Source: Osedax fenrisi (Eukaryota > Annelida > Polychaeta > Sabellida > Siboglinidae). Taken from it: 64,000 bases of DNA. The DNA lies in assembly GCA_964019155.1 (NCBI GenBank), contig OZ025244.1, positions 44,345,220-44,409,219 on the forward strand. The letters are read 5' to 3'. The notes beneath the pieces are model-generated. The model ran no database searches, had not been told where the DNA came from, and worked only from the letters and a program-made list of their open reading frames with translations. The first letter of the stretch is position 1. The number at the start of each line of letters is the position of its first letter. The position numbers were made by a program, and so were the translations under genes. Positions 34,301 through 49,470 of the stretch are shown piece by piece.

Positions 34301-35900
34301 TATCCAGTGCAGCATAAAGTGCAGCATCAAGTGCAACATCAAGTTCAGAATCAAGTGCAGCATCCAGTGAAGTATCCAGTGCAGCATCAAGTGCAGAATA
34401 AAGTGCAGCATCAAGTGCAGCATCAAGTGCAGCATCAAATGCATCATCAAGTGAAGTATCGAGTGCAGTATCAAGTGCATAATAAAGTGCAGCATCAAGT
34501 TCAGAATAAAGTGTAGCATCAAGTGCAGTATCAAGTGAAGCATCAAGTGCAGCATCAAGTGCAGCATCCAGGGCAGCATCAAGTGCAGCATCAAGTGCAG
34601 CATCCAGTGCAGCATCAAGTGCAGCATCCAGTGAAGTATCCAGTGCAGTATCAAGTGCAGCATCAAGTGCAGCATCAAGTTCAGAATCAAGTGCAGCATC
34701 CAGTGAAGTATCCAGTGCAGCATCAAGTTCAGAATCAAGTGCAGCATCCAGTGAAGTATCCAGTGCAGCATCAAGTGCAGAATAAAGTGCAGCATCAAGT
34801 GCAGTATACAGTGCAGCATCAAATGCATCATCAAGTGAAGTATCCTGTGCAGTATCAAGTGCAGAATAAAGTGCAGCATCAAATGCAGCATCAAGTGCAG
34901 CATCAACCGCAGTATACAGTGCAGCATCAAGTGTAACATCAAGTGCAGCATCAAGTGCAGCATCAAGTTCAGAATCAAGTGCATCATCAAGTGTAGCATC
35001 AAGTGCAGCATCAATCGCAGCATCAAGTGCAGCATCAATCGCAGCATCAAGTGCAGCATCAATCGCAGTATCCAGTGCAGCATCAATTGCAGCATCAAGT
35101 GCAGCATCAATCGCAGTATCCAGTGCAGCATCAAGTGCAGCATCAAGTTCAGAATCAAGTGCAGCATCCAGTGAAGTATCCAGTGCAGCATCAAGTGCAG
35201 AATAAAGTGCAGCATCAAGTGCAGCATCAAGTGCAGCATCAAATGCATCATCAAGTGAAGTATCGAGTGCAGTATCAAGTGCAGAATAAAGTGCAGCATC
35301 AAGTTCAGAATAAAGTGTAGCATCAAGTGCAGTATCAAGTGAAGCATCAAGTGCAGCATCAAGTGCAGCATCCAGGGCAGCATCAAGTGCAGCATCAAGT
35401 GCAGCATCCAGTGCAGCATCAAGTGCAGCATCCAGTGAAGTATCCAGTGCAGTATCAAGTGCAGCATCAAGTGCAGCATCAAGTTCAGAATCAAGTGCAG
35501 CATCCAGTGAAGTATCCAGTGCAGTATCAAGTGCAGAATAAAGTGCAGCATCAAGTGCAGCATCAAATGCAGCATCAAGTGCAGCATCAACCGCAGTATA
35601 CAGTGCAGAATAAAGTGCAGCATCAAGTGCAGCATCCAGTGAAGTATCCAGTGCAGTATCAAGTGCAGAATAAAGTGCAGCATCAAATGCAGCATCAAGT
35701 GCAGCATCAACCGCAGTATACAGTGCAGCATCAAGTGCATCATCAAGTGTAGCATCAAGTGCAGCATCAATCGCAGTATCCAGTGCAGCATCAAGTGCAG
35801 CATCAAGTGCAGCATCAAGTTCAGAATCAAGTGCAGCATCCAGTGAAGTATCCAGTGCAGCATCAAGTGCAGTATCAAATGCATCATCAAGTGCAGCATC
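31400..35900. repeat. higher-order repeats at about 3.58-kb spacing
   Basis: The strings starting at 31427 and 31751 recur at 35003 and 35327, an offset of 3,576 bp (298 units). Next to them the offset falls to 3,528 bp (four units fewer), so the copies differ by whole-unit indels. Related strings occur again at 34211 and 38159. Confidence 0.85.
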
Positions 35901-38900
35901 AACCGCAGTATACAGTGCAGCATCAAGTGCAGCATCAAGTGCAGCATCAAGTGCAGCATCAAGTGCAGCATCAAGTGCAGCATCAAGTGCAGCATCCAGT
36001 GCAGCATCAAGTACAGTATCAAGTGCAGCATCAACCGCAGCATCAAGTGCAGCATCAACCGTAGTATCCAGTGCAGCATCAAGTGCAGTATCAAGTGTAG
36101 CATCAAGTGCAGCATCAATCGCAGCATCAAGTGCAGCATCAATCACAGCATCAAGTGCAGCATCAATCGCAGTATCCAGTGCAGCATCAATTGCAGCATC
36201 AAGTGCAGAATAAAGTGCAGCATCAAGTGCAGCATCAAATGAATCATCCAGTGCAGCATCAAGTGCAGTATCAAGTTCAGAATCAAGTGCAGCATCCAGT
36301 GAAGTATCCAGTGCAGTATCAAGTGCAGAATAAAGTGCAGCATCAAGTGCAGCATCAAGTGCAGAATCAAATGCAGCATCAAGTGCAGCATCAAGTGCAG
36401 CATCAAGTGCAGCATCAAGTGCAGTATCAAGTGTAGCATCAAGTTCAGCATCAATCGCAGCATCAAGTGCAGCATCAATCGCAGTATCCAGTGCAGCATC
36501 AAGTGCAGCATCAAATGCAGCATCAAGTGCAGTATCAAGTGCAGCATCAAGTGCAGCATCAATCGCAGTATCCAGTGCAGCATCCAGTGCAGCATCCAGT
36601 GCAGCATCAAGTGCAGCATCAAGTGCAGCATCAAGTGCAGTATCAAGTGCAGCATCAAGTGCAGCATCAAGTGCAGCATCAAGTGCAGCATCAAGTGCAG
36701 CATCAAGTGCAGCATCAAGGGCAGCATCAAGTACAGTATCAAGTGCAGCATCAAGTGCAGCATCAAGTGCAGCATCCAGTGCAGCATCCAGTTCAGCATC
36801 AAGTGCAGCATCAAGTGCAGCATCAACCGCAGTATACAGTGCAGCATCAAGTGCAGCATCAACCGCAGTATGCAGTGCAGAATAAAGTGTAGCATCAAGT
36901 GCAGCATCAAGTGCAGCATCAAGTGCAGCATCAAGGGCAGCATCAAGTGCAGTATCCAGTGCAGCATCACTCGCAGTATCCAGTGCAGCATCAATTGCAG
37001 CATCAACCGCAGTATACAGTGCAGCATCAAGTGCATAATCAAGTGCAGCATCAAGTGCAGCATCAAGTGCAGTATCCAGTGCAGCATCACTCGCAGTATC
37101 CAGTGCAGCATCAAGTATAGCATCAACCGCAGTATACAGTGCAGCATCAAGTGCATAATCAAGTGCAGCATCAAGTGCAGCATCAAGTGCAGCATCAAGT
37201 GCAGCATCAAGTGCAGCATCAAGTGCAGCATCAAGTGCAGCATCAAGTTCAGCATCAAGTGCAGTATCAAGTGCAGCATCAAGTGCAGCATCCAGTGAAG
37301 CATCAAGTGCAGCATCAAGTTCAGAATCAAGTGCATCATCAAGTGTAGCATCAAGTGCAGCATCAATCGCAGTATCCAGTGCAGCATCAATTGCAGCATC
37401 AATCGCAGTATCCAGTGCAGCATCAAGTGCAGCATCAAGTGCAGCATCAAGTTCAGAATCAATTGCAGCATCCAGTGAAGTATCCAGTGCAGCATCAAGT
37501 GCAGCATCAAGTGTAGCATCAAGTGCAGCATCAAGTGCAGCATCAAGTGCAGCATCCAGTGCAGCATCAAGTACAGTATCAAGTGCAGCATCAACCGCAG
37601 CATCAAGTGCAGCATCAACCGTAGTATCCAGTGCAGCATCAAGTGCAGCATCAAGTGCAGCATCAAGTGCAGCATCAAGTGCAGCATCAAATGCATCATC
37701 AAGTGAAGTATCGAGTGCAGTATCAAGTGCATAATAAAGTGCAGCATCAAGTGCAGAATCCAGTGCAGCATCAAGTGCAGCATCCAGTGAAGTATCCAGT
37801 GCAGTATCAAGTGCAGCATCAAGTGCAGCATCAAGTTCAGAATCAAGTGCAGCATCCAGTGAAGTATCCAGTGCAGCATCAAGTTCAGAATCAAGTGCAG
37901 CATCCAGTGAAGTATCCAGTGCAGCATCAAGTGCAGAATAAAGTGCAGCATCAAGTGCAGTATACAGTGCAGCATCAAATGCATCATCAAGTGAAGTATC
38001 CTGTGCAGTATCAAGTGCAGAATAAAGTGCAGCATCAAATGCAGCATCAAGTGCAGCATCAACCGCAGTATACAGTGCAGCATCAAGTGTAACATCAAGT
38101 GCAGCATCAAGTGCAGCATCAAGTTCAGAATCAAGTGCATCATCAAGTGTAGCATCAAGTGCAGCATCAATCGCAGCATCAAGTGCAGCATCAATCGCAG
38201 CATCAAGTGCAGCATCAATCGCAGTATCCAGTGCAGCATCAATTGCAGCATCAAGTGCAGCATCAATCGCAGTATCCAGTGCAGCATCAAGTGCAGCATC
38301 AAGTTCAGAATCAAGTGCAGCATCCAGTGAAGTATCCAGTGCAGCATCAAGTGCAGAATAAAGTGCAGCATCAAGTGCAGCATCAAGTGCAGCATCAAAT
38401 GCATCATCAAGTGAAGTATCGAGTGCAGTATCAAGTGCAGTATCAAGTGAAGCATCAAGTGCAGCATCAAGTGCAGCATCCAGGGCAGCATCAAGTGCAG
38501 CATCCAGTGAAGTATCCAGTGCAGCATCAAGTTCAGAATCAAGTGCAGCATCCAGTGAAGTATCCAGTGCAGCATCAAGTGCAGAATAAAGTGCAGCATC
38601 CAGTGAAGTATCCAGTGCAGCATCAAGTGCAGAATAAAGTGCAGCATCAAGTGCAGTATACAGTGCAGCATCAAATGCATCATCAAGTGAAGTATCCTGT
38701 TCAGTATCAAGTGCAGAATAAAGTGCAGCATCAAATGCAGCATCAAGTGCAGCATCAAGTTCAGAATCAAGTGCATCAACAAGTGTAGCATCAAGTGCAG
38801 CATCAATCGCAGCATCAAGTGCAGCATCAATCACAGCATCAAGTGCAGCATCAATCGCAGTATCCAGTGCAGCATCAATTGCAGCATCAAGTGCAGAATA

Positions 38901-41799
38901 AAGTGCAGCATCAAGTGCAGCATCAAATGAATCATCAAGTGCAGCATCAAGTGCAGCATCCAGGGCAGCATCAAGTGCATCATCAAGTTCAGCATCCAGT
39001 GCAGCATCAAGTGCAGCATCCAGTGAAGTATCCAGTGCAGTATCAAGTGCAGCATCAAGTGCAGCATCAAGTTCAGAATCAAGTGCAGCATCCAGTGAAG
39101 TATCCAGTGCAGTATCAAGTGCAGAATAAAGTGCAGCATCAAGTACAGCATCAAATGCAGCATCAAGTGCAGCATCAATCGCAGCATCAAGTGCAGCATC
39201 AATCGCAGTATCCAGTGCAGCATCAATTGCAGCATCAAGTGCAGCATCAATCGCAGTATCCAGTGCAGCATCAAGTGCAGCATCAAGTTCAGAATCAAGT
39301 GCAGCATCCAGTGAAGTATCGAGTGCAGTATCAAGTGCAGAATAAAGTGCAGCATCAAGTTCAGAATAAAGTGTAGCATCAAGTGCAGTATCAAGTGAAG
39401 CATCAAGTGCAGCATCAAGTGCAGCATCCAGGGCAGCATCAAGTGCATCATCAAGTTCAGCATCCAGTGCAGCATCAAGTGCAGCATCCAGTGAAGTATC
39501 CAGTGCAGTATCAAGTGCAGCATCAAGTGCAGCATCAAGTTCAGAATCAAGTGCAGCATCCAGTGAAGTATCCAGTGCAGTATCAAGTGCAGAATAAAGT
39601 GCAGCATCAAGTGCAGCATCAAATGCAGCATCAAGTGCAGCATCAACCGCAGTATACAGTGCAGAATAAAGTGCAGCATCAAGTGCAGCATCCAGTGAAG
39701 TATCCAGTGCAGTATCAAGTGCAGAATAAAGTGCAGCATCAAATGCAGCATCAAGTGCAGCATCAACCGCAGTATACAGTGCAGCATCAAGTGTAACATC
39801 AAGTGCAGCATCAAGTGCAGCATCAAGTTCAGAATCAAGTGCATCATCAAGTGTAGCATCAAGTGCAGCATCAATCGCAGCATCAAGTGCAGCATCAATC
39901 ACAGCATCAAGTGCAGCATCAATCGCAGTATCCAGTGCAGCATCAAGTGCAGCATCAATCGCAGTATCCAGTGCAGCATCAAGTGCAGAATAAAGTGCAG
40001 CATCAAGTGCAGCATCAAGTGCAGCATCAAATGCATCATCAAGTGAAGTATCGAGTGCAGTATCAAGTGCAGAATAAAGTGCAGCATCAAGTTCAGAATA
40101 AAGTGTAGCATCAAGTGCAGTATCAAGTGAAGCATCAAGTGCAGCATCAAGTGCAGCATCCAGGGCAGCATCAAGTGCAGCATCAAGTGTAGCATCCAGT
40201 GCAGCATCAAGTGCAGCATCCAGTGAAGTATCCAGTGCAGTATCAAGTGCAGCATCAAGTGCAGCATCAAGTTCAGAATCAAGTGCAGCATCCAGTGAAG
40301 TATCCAGTGCAGCATCAAGTTCAGAATCAAGTGCAGCATCCTGTGAAGTATCCAGTGCAGCATCAAGTGCAGAATAAAGTGCAGCATCAAGTGCAGTATA
40401 CAGTACAGCATCAAATTCATCATCAAGTGAAGTAGCCTGTGCAGTATCAAGTGCAGAATAAAGTGCAGCATCAAATGCAGCATCAAATGCAGCATCAAGT
40501 GCAGCATCAAGTGCAGCATCAAGTGCAGCATCAAGGGCAGCATCAAGTGTAGTATCAAGTGCAGCATCAAGTGCAGCATCAAGTGTAGCATCAAGTTCAG
40601 AATCAAGTGCAGCATCAAGCGCAGCATCAAGTGCAGCATCCAGTGCAGCATCCAGTGCAGCATCAAGTGCAGCATCAAGTGCAGCATCAAGTGTAGTATC
40701 AAGTGCAGCATCAAGTGCAGCATCAAGTGCAGCATCAAGTGCAGCATCAAGTGCAGCATCAAGGGCAGCATCAAGTGCAGCATCCAGTGCAGCATCCAGT
40801 TCAGCATCAAGTGCAGCATCAAGTGCAGCATCAACCGCAGTATACAGTGCAGCATCAAGTGCAGCATCAACCGCAGTATACAGTGCAGAATAAAGTGTAG
40901 CATCAAGTGCAGCATCAAGTGCAGCATCAAGTGCAGCATCAAGTGCAGCATCAAGTGCAGCATCAAGGGCAGCATCAAGTGCAGTATCCAGTGCAGCATC
41001 ACTCGCAGTATCCAGTGCAGCATCAAGTGCAGCATCAACCGCAGTATACAGTGCAGCATCAAGTGCATAATCAAGTGCAGCATCAAGTGCAGCATCAAGT
41101 GCAGCATCAAGTGCAGCATCAAGTGCAGCATCAAGTGCAGCATCCAGTGCAGCATCAAGTGCAGAATAAAGTGCAGCATCAAGTGCAGCATCAAATGAAT
41201 CATCAAGTGAAGTATCGAGTGCAGTATCAAGTGCAGAATAAAGTGCAGCATCAAGTTCAGAATAAAGTGTAGCATCAAGTGCAGTATCAAGTGAAGCATC
41301 AAGTGCAGCATCAAGTGCAGCATCCAGGGCAGCATCAAGTGCATCATCAAGTTCAGCATCCAGTGCAGCATCAAGTGCAGCATCCAGTGAAGTATCCAGT
41401 GCAGTATCAAGTGCAGCATCAAGTGCAGCATCAAGTTCAGAATCAAGTGCAGCATCCAGTGAAGTATCCAGTGCAGTATCAAGTGCAGAATAAAGTGCAG
41501 CATCAAGTGCAGCATCAAATGCAGCATCAAGTGCAGCATCAACCGCAGTATACAGTGCAGAATAAAGTGCAGCATCAAGTGCAGCATCCAGTGAAGTATC
41601 CAGTGCAGTATCAAGTGCAGAATAAAGTGCAGCATCAAATGCAGCATCAAGTGCAGCATCAACCGCAGTATACAGTGCAGCATCAAGTGTAACATCAAGT
41701 GCAGCATCAAGTGCAGCATCAAGTTCAGAATCAAGTGCATCATCAAGTGTAGCATCAAGTGCAGCATCAATCGCAGTATCCAGTGCAGCATCAAGTGCA

Positions 41800-44700
41800 G
41801 AATAAAGTGCAGCATCAAGTGCAGCATCAAGTGCAGCATCAAATGCATCATCAAGTGAAGTATCGAGTGCAGTATCAAGTGCAGAATAAAGTGCAGCATC
41901 AAGTTCAGAATAAAGTGTAGCATCAAGTGCAGTATCAAGTGAAGCATCAAGTGCAGCATCAAGTGCAGCATCCAGGGCAGCATCAAGTGCAGCATCAAGT
42001 GTAGCATCCAGTGCAGCATCAAGTGCAGCATCCAGTGAAGTATCCAGTGCAGTATCAAGTGCAGCATCAAGTGCAGCATCAAGTTCAGAATCAAGTGCAG
42101 TATCCAGTGAAGTATCCAGTGCAGCATCAAGTTCAGAATCAAGTGCAGCATCCTGTGAAGTATCCAGTGCAGCATCAAGTGCAGAATAAAGTGCAGCATC
42201 AAGTGCAGTATACAGTGCAGCATCAAATTCATCATCAAGTGAAGTAGCCTGTGCAGTATCAAGTGCAGAATAAAGTACAGCATCAAATGCAGCATCAAGT
42301 GCAGCATCAACCGCAGTATACAGTGCAGCATCAAGTGTAATATCAAGTGCAGCATCAAGTGAAGCATCAAGTTCAGAATCAAGTGCATCATCAAGTGTAG
42401 CATCAAGTGCAGCATCAATCGCAGCATCAAATGCAGCATCAAGTGCAGCATCAACCGCAGTATACAGTGCAGCATCAAGTGTAACATCAAGTGCAGCATC
42501 AAGTGTAGCATCAAGTACAGTATCAAGTGAAGCATCAAGTGCAGCATCAAGTGCAGCATCCAGGGCAGCATCAAGTGCAGCATCCAGTGAAGTATCCAGT
42601 GCAGTATCAAGTGCAGCATCAAGTGCAGCATCAAGTTCAGAATCAAGTGCAGCATCCAGTGAAGTATCCAGTGCAGTATCAAGTGCAGAATAAAGTGCAT
42701 CATCAAGTGCAACATCAAATGCAGCATCAAGTGCAGCATCAACCGCAGTATACAGTGCAGAATAAAGTGCAGCATCAAGTGCAGCATCCAGTGAAGTATC
42801 AAGTGCAGTATCAAGTGCAGAATAAAGTGCAGCATCAAATGCAGCATCAAGTGCAGCATCAACCGCAGTATACAGTGCAGCATCAAGTGTAACATCAAGT
42901 GCAGCATCAAGTGCAGCATCAAGTTCAGAATCAAGTGCATCATCAAGTGTAGCATCAAGTGCAGCATCAATCGCAGTATACAGTGCAGCATCAATTGCAG
43001 CATCAAGTGCAGCATCAACCGCAGTATACAGTGCAGAATAAAGTGCAGCATCAAGTACAGCATCAAGTGCAGCATCAAGTGCAGCATCAAGTGCAGCATC
43101 AAATGCAGCATCAAGTGCAGCATCAACCGCAGTATACAGTGCAGCATCAAGTGTAACATCAAGTGCAGCATCAAGTGCAGCATCAAGTGCAGCATCAAGT
43201 TCAGAATCAAGTGCAGCATCCAGTGAAGTATCCAGTGCAGCATCAAGTGCAGTATCAAATGCATCATCAAGTGCAGCATCAACCGCAGTATACAGTGCAG
43301 AATAAAGTGCAGCATCAAGTGCAGCATCAAGTGCAGCATCAAGTGCAGCATCCAGTGCAGCATCAAGTACAGTATCAAGTGCAGCATCAACCGCAGCATC
43401 AAGTGCAGCATCAAGTGCAGCATCAAGTGCAGTATCAAGTGCAGCATCAAGTGCAGCATCAAGTGCATCATCAAGTGCAGCATCAAGTGCAGCATCAAGT
43501 GCAGCATCAAGTGCAGTATCAAGTGCAGCATCAAGTGCAGCATCAAGTGCATCATCAAGTGCAGCATCAAGGGCAGCATCAAGTACAGTATCAAGTGCAG
43601 CATCAAGTGCAGCATCAAGTGCAGTATCAAGTGCAGCATCAAGTGCAGCATCAATCGCAGTATCCAGTGCAGTATCAAGTGCAGAATAAAGTGCAGCATC
43701 AAATGCAGCATCAAGTGCAGCATCAACCGCAGTATACAGTGCAGCATCAAGTGTAACATCAAGTGCAGCATCAAGTGAAGCATCAAGTTCAGAATCAAGT
43801 GCAGCATCAAGTGCAGCATCAAGTGCAGTATCAAATGTAGCATCAAGTTCAGCATCAATCGCAGCATCAAGTGCAGCATCAATCGCAGTATCCAGTGCAG
43901 CATCAAGTGCAGCATCAAGTGCAGCATCAAGTGCAGCATCAAGTGCAGTATCAAGAGCAGCATCAAGTGCAGCATCAATCGCAGTATCCAGTGCAGCATC
44001 AAGTGCAGTATCAAGTTCAGAATCAAGTGCAGCATCCAGTGAAGTATCCAGTGCAGTATCAAGTGCAGAATAAAGTGCAGCATCAAGTGCAGCATCAAGT
44101 GCAGCATCAAATGAAGCATCAAGTGCAGCATCAAGTGCAGCATCAAGTGCAGCATCAAGTGCAGCATCCAGTGCAGCATCAAGTGCAGAATAAAGTGCAG
44201 CATCAAATGCAGCATCAAGTGCAGCATCAACCGCAGTATACAGTGCAGCATCAAGTGTAACATCAAGTGCAGCATCAAGTGCAGCATCAAGTTCAGAATC
44301 AAGTGCATCATCAAGTGTAGCATCAAGTGCAGCATCAATCGCAGTATACAGTGCAGCATCAATTGCAGCATCAAGTGCAGCATCAACCGCAGTATACAGT
44401 GCAGAATAAAGTGCAGCATCAAGTACAGCATCAAGTGCAGCATCAAGTGCAGCATCAAGTGCAGCATCAAATGCAGCATCAAGTGCAGCATCAACCGCAG
44501 TATACAGTGCAGCATCAAGTGTAACATCAAGTGCAGCATCAAGTGCAGCATCAAGTGCAGCATCAAGTTCAGAATCAAGTGCAGCATCCAGTGAAGTATC
44601 CAGTGCAGCATCAAGTGCAGTATCAAATGCATCATCAAGTGCAGCATCAACCGCAGTATACAGTGCAGAATAAAGTGCAGCATCAAGTGCAGCATCAAGT

Positions 44701-47700
44701 GCAGCATCAAGTGCAGCATCAAGTGCAGCATCCAGTGCATCATCAAGTGCAGCATCAAGTGCAGCATCAAGTGCATCATCAAGTGCAGCATCAAGTGCAG
44801 CATCAAGTGCAGCATCAAGTGCAGTATCAAGTGCAGCATCAAGTGCAGCATCAAGTGCATCATCAAGTGCAGCATCAAGGGCAGCATCAAGTACAGTATC
44901 AAGTGCAGCATCAATCGCAGTATCCAGTGCAGCATCAAGTGCAGTATCAAGTTCAGAATCAAGTGCAGCATCCAGTGAAGTATCCAGTGCAGTATCAAGT
45001 GCAGAATAAAGTGCAGCATCAAGTGCAGCATCAAGTGCAGCATCAAATGCAGCATCAAGTGCAGCATCAAGTGCAGCATCAAGTGCAGCATCAAGGGCAG
45101 CATCAAGTGCAGTATCAAGTGCAGCATCAAGTGCAGCATCAAGTGTAGCATCAAGTTCAGAATCAAGTGCAGCATCAAGCGCAGCATCAAGTGCAGCATC
45201 CAGTGCAGCATCCAGTGCAGCATCAAGTGCAGCATCAAGTGCAGCATCAAGTGCAGCATCCAGTTCAGCATCAAGTGCAGCATCAAGTGCAGCATCAACC
45301 GCAGTATACAGTGCAGCATCAAGTGCAGCATCAACCGCAGTATACAGTGCAGAATAAAGTGTAGCATCAAGTGCAGCATCAAGTGCAGCATCAAGTGCAG
45401 CATCAAGTGCAGCATCAAGTGCAGCATCAAGGGCAGCATCAAGTGCAGTATCCAGTGCAGCATCACTCGCAGTATCCAGTGCAGCATCAAGTGCAGCATC
45501 AACCGCAGTATACAGTGCAGCATCAAGTGCATAATCAAGTGCAGCATCAAGTGCAGCATCAAGTGCAGCATCAAGTGCAGCATCAAGTGCAGCATCAAGT
45601 GCAGCATCAAGTGCAGCATCAAGTGCAGCATCCAGTGCAGCATCAAGTGCAGAATAAAGTGCAGCATCAAGTGCAGCATCAAATGAATCATCAAGTGAAG
45701 TATCGAGTGCAGTATCAAGTGCAGAATAAAGTGCAGCATCAAGTTCAGAATAAAGTGTAGCATCAAGTGCAGTATCAAGTGAAGCATCAAGTGCAGCATC
45801 AAGTGCAGCATCCAGGGCAGCATCAAGTGCATCATCAAGTTCAGCATCCAGTGCAGCATCAAGTGCAGCATCCAGTGAAGTATCCAGTGCAGTATCAAGT
45901 GCAGCATCAAGTGCAGCATCAAGTTCAGAATCAAGTGCAGCATCCAGTGAAGTATCCAGTGCAGTATCAAGTGCAGAATAAAGTGCAGTATCAAGTGCAG
46001 CATCAAATGCAGCATCAAGTGCAGCATCAACCGCAGTATACAGTGCAGAATAAAGTGCAGCATCAAGTGCAGCATCCAGTGAAGTATCCAGTGCAGTATC
46101 AAGTGCAGAATAAAGTGCAGCATCAAATGCAGCATCAAGTGCAGCATCAACCGCAGTATACAGTGCAGCATCAAGTGTAACATCAAGTGCAGCATCAAGT
46201 GCAGCATCAAGTTCAGAATCAAGTGCATCATCAAGTGTAGCATCAAGTGCAGCATCAATCGCAGTATCCAGTGCAGCATCAAGTGCAGAATAAAGTGCAG
46301 CATCAAGTGCAGCATCAAGTGCAGCATCAAATGCATCATCAAGTGAAGTATCGAGTGCAGTATCAAGTGCAGAATAAAGTGCAGCATAAAGTTCAGAATA
46401 AAGTGTAGCATCAAGTGCAGTATCAAGTGAAGCATCAAGTGCAGCATCAAGTGCAGCATCCAGGGCAGCATCAAGTGCAGCATCAAGTGTAGCATCCAGT
46501 GCAGCATCAAGTGCAGCATCCAGTGAAGTATCCAGTGCAGTATCAAGTGCAGCATCAAGTGCAGCATCAAGTTCAGAATCAAGTGCAGCATCCAGTGAAG
46601 TATCCAGTGCAGCATCAAGTTCAGAATCAAGTGCAGCATCCTGTGAAGTATCCAGTGCAGCATCAAGTGCAGAATAAAGTGCAGCATCAAGTGCAGTATA
46701 CAGTGCAGCATCAAATTCATCATCAAGTGAAGTAGCCTGTGCAGTATCAAGTGCAGAATAAAGTACAGCATCAAATGCAGCATCAAGTGCAGCATCAACC
46801 GCAGTATACAGTGCAGCATCAAGTGTAACATCAAGTGCAGCATTAAGTGAAGCATCAAGTGCAGCATCAAGTGTAGCATCAAGTACAGTATCAAGTGAAG
46901 CATCAAGTGCAGCATCAAGTGCAGCATCCAGGGCAGCATCAAGTGCAGCATCAAGTGCAGCATCCAGTGCAGCATCAAGTGCAGCATCCAGTGAAGTATC
47001 CAGTGCAGTATCAAGTGCAGCATCAAGTGCAGCATCAAGTTCAGAATCAAGTGCAGCATCCAGTGAAGTATCCAGTGCAGTATCAAGTGCAGAATAAAGT
47101 GCATCATCAAGTGCAACATCAAATGCAGCATCAAGTGCAGCATCAACCGCAGTATACAGTGCAGAATAAAGTGCAGCATCAAGTGCAGCATCCAGTGAAG
47201 TATCCAGTGCAGTATCAAGTGCAGAATAAAGTGCAGCATCAAATGCAGCATCAAGTGCAGCATCAACCGCAGTATACAGTGCAGCATCAAGTGTAACATC
47301 AAGTGCAGCATCAAGTGCAGCATCAAGTTCAGAATCAAGTGCATCATCAAGTGTAGCATCAAGTGCAGCATCAATCGCAGTATCCAGTGCAGCATCAATT
47401 GCAGCATCAAGTGCAGCATCAACCGCAGTATACAGTGCAGAATAAAGTGCAGCATCAAGTACAGCATCAAGTGCAGCATCAAGTGCAGCATCAAATGCAG
47501 CATCAAGTGCAGCATCAACCGCAGTATACAGTGCAGCATCAAGTGTAACATCAAGTGCAGCATCAAGTGCAGCATCAAGTGCAGCATCAAGTTCAGAATC
47601 AAGTGCAGCATCCAGTGAAGTATCCAGTGCAGCATCAAGTGCAGTATCAAATGCATCATCAAGTGCAGCATCAACCGCAGTATACAGTGCAGAATAAAGT

Positions 47701-49470
47701 GCAGCATCAAGTGCAGCATCAAGTGCAGCATCAAGTGCAGCATCCAGTGCAGCATCAAGTACAGTATCAAGTGCAGCATCAACCGCAGCATCAAGTGCAG
47801 CATCAAGTGCAGCATCAAGTGCAGTATCAAGTGCAGCATCAAGTGCAGCATCAAGTGCATCATCAAGTGCAGCATCAAGTGCAGCATCAAGTGCAGCATC
47901 AAGTGCAGTATCAAGTGCAGCATCAAGTGCAGCATCAAGTGCATCATCAAGTGCAGCATCAAGGGCAGCATCAAGTACAGTATCAAGTGCAGCATCAAGT
48001 GCAGCATCAAGTGCAGTATCAAGTGCAGCATCAAGTGCAGCATCAATCGCAGTATCCAGTGCAGCATCAAGTGCAGTATCAAGTTCAGAATCAAGTGCAG
48101 CATCCAGTGAAGTATCCAGTGCAGTATCAAGTGCAGAATAAAGTGCAGCATCAAGTGCAGCATCAAGTGCAGCATCAAATGCAGCATCAAGTGCAGCATC
48201 AACCGCAGTATACAGTGCAGCATCAAGTGTAACATCAAGTGCAGCATCAAGTGCAGCATCAAGTGCAGCATCAAGTTCAGAATCAAGTGCAGCATCCAGT
48301 GAAGTATCCAGTGCAGCATCAAGTGCAGTATCAAATGCAGCATCAAGTGCAGTATCAAGTGCAGCATCAAGTGCAGCATCAAGTGCATCATCAAGTGCAG
48401 CATCAAGGGCAGCATCAAGTACAGTATCAAGTGCAGCATCAAGTGCAGTATCAAGTGCAGTATCAAGTGCAGTATCAAGTGCAGCATCAAGTGCAGCATC
48501 AATCGCAGTATCCAGTGCAGCATCAAGTGCAGTATCAAGTTCAGAATCAAGTGCAGCATCCAGTGAAGTATCCAGTGCAGTATCAAGTGCAGAATAAAGT
48601 GCAGCATCAAGTGCAGCATCAAGTGCAGCATCAAGTGCAGCATCAAATGCAGCATCAAGTGCAGCATCAAGTGCAGCATCAAGTGCAGCATCAAGGGCAG
48701 CATCAAGTGCAGTATCAAGTGCAGCATCAAGTGCAGCATCAAGTGTAGCATCAAGTTCAGAATCAAGTGCAGCATCAAGCGCAGCATCAAGTGCAGCATC
48801 CAGTGCAGCATCAAGTGCAGCATCAAGTGCAGCATCAAGTGCAGCATCAAGTGCAGTATCAAGTGCAGCATCAAGTGCAGCATCAATCGCAGTATCCAGT
48901 GCAGCATCAAGTGCAGTATCAAGTTCAGAATCAAGTGCAGCATCCAGTGAAGTATCCAGTGCAGTATCAAGTGCAGAATAAAGTGCAGCATCAAGTGCAG
49001 CATCAAGTGCAGCATCAAGTGCAGCATCAAATGCAGCATCAAGTGCAGCATCAAGTGCAGCATCAAGTGCAGCATCAAGGGCAGCATCAAGTGCAGTATC
49101 AAGTGCAGCATCAAGTGCAGCATCAAGTGTAGCATCAAGTTCAGAATCAAGTGCAGCATCAAGCGCAGCATCAAGTGCAGCATCCAGTGCAGCATCCAGT
49201 GCAGCATCAAGTGCAGCATCAAGTGCAGCATCAAGTGTAGTATCAAGTGCAGCATCAAGTGCAGCATCAAGTGCAGCATCAAGTGCAGCATCAAGTGCAG
49301 CATCAAGTGCAGCATCAAGTGCAGCATCAAGGGCAGCATCAAGTGCAGCATCCAGTGCAGCATCCAGTTCAGCATCAAGTGCAGCATCAAGTGCAGCATC
49401 AACCGCAGTATACAGTGCAGCATCAAGTGCAGCATCAACCGCAGTATACAGTGCAGAATAAAGTGTAGCA
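41800..49470. repeat. higher-order repeat block, copy 1 (offset 8,112 bp)
   Basis: Ordered strings of rare variants here recur 8,112 bp (676 units) to the right. Examples are GAAGTAGCCTGTGC near 42240 and 50352, and GTGTAATATCAAG near 42338 and 50450. Offsets stay at 8,112 or 8,100 bp along the block, changing by exactly one 12-bp unit at about 43.7 kb and back at about 45.4 kb. Confidence 0.9.
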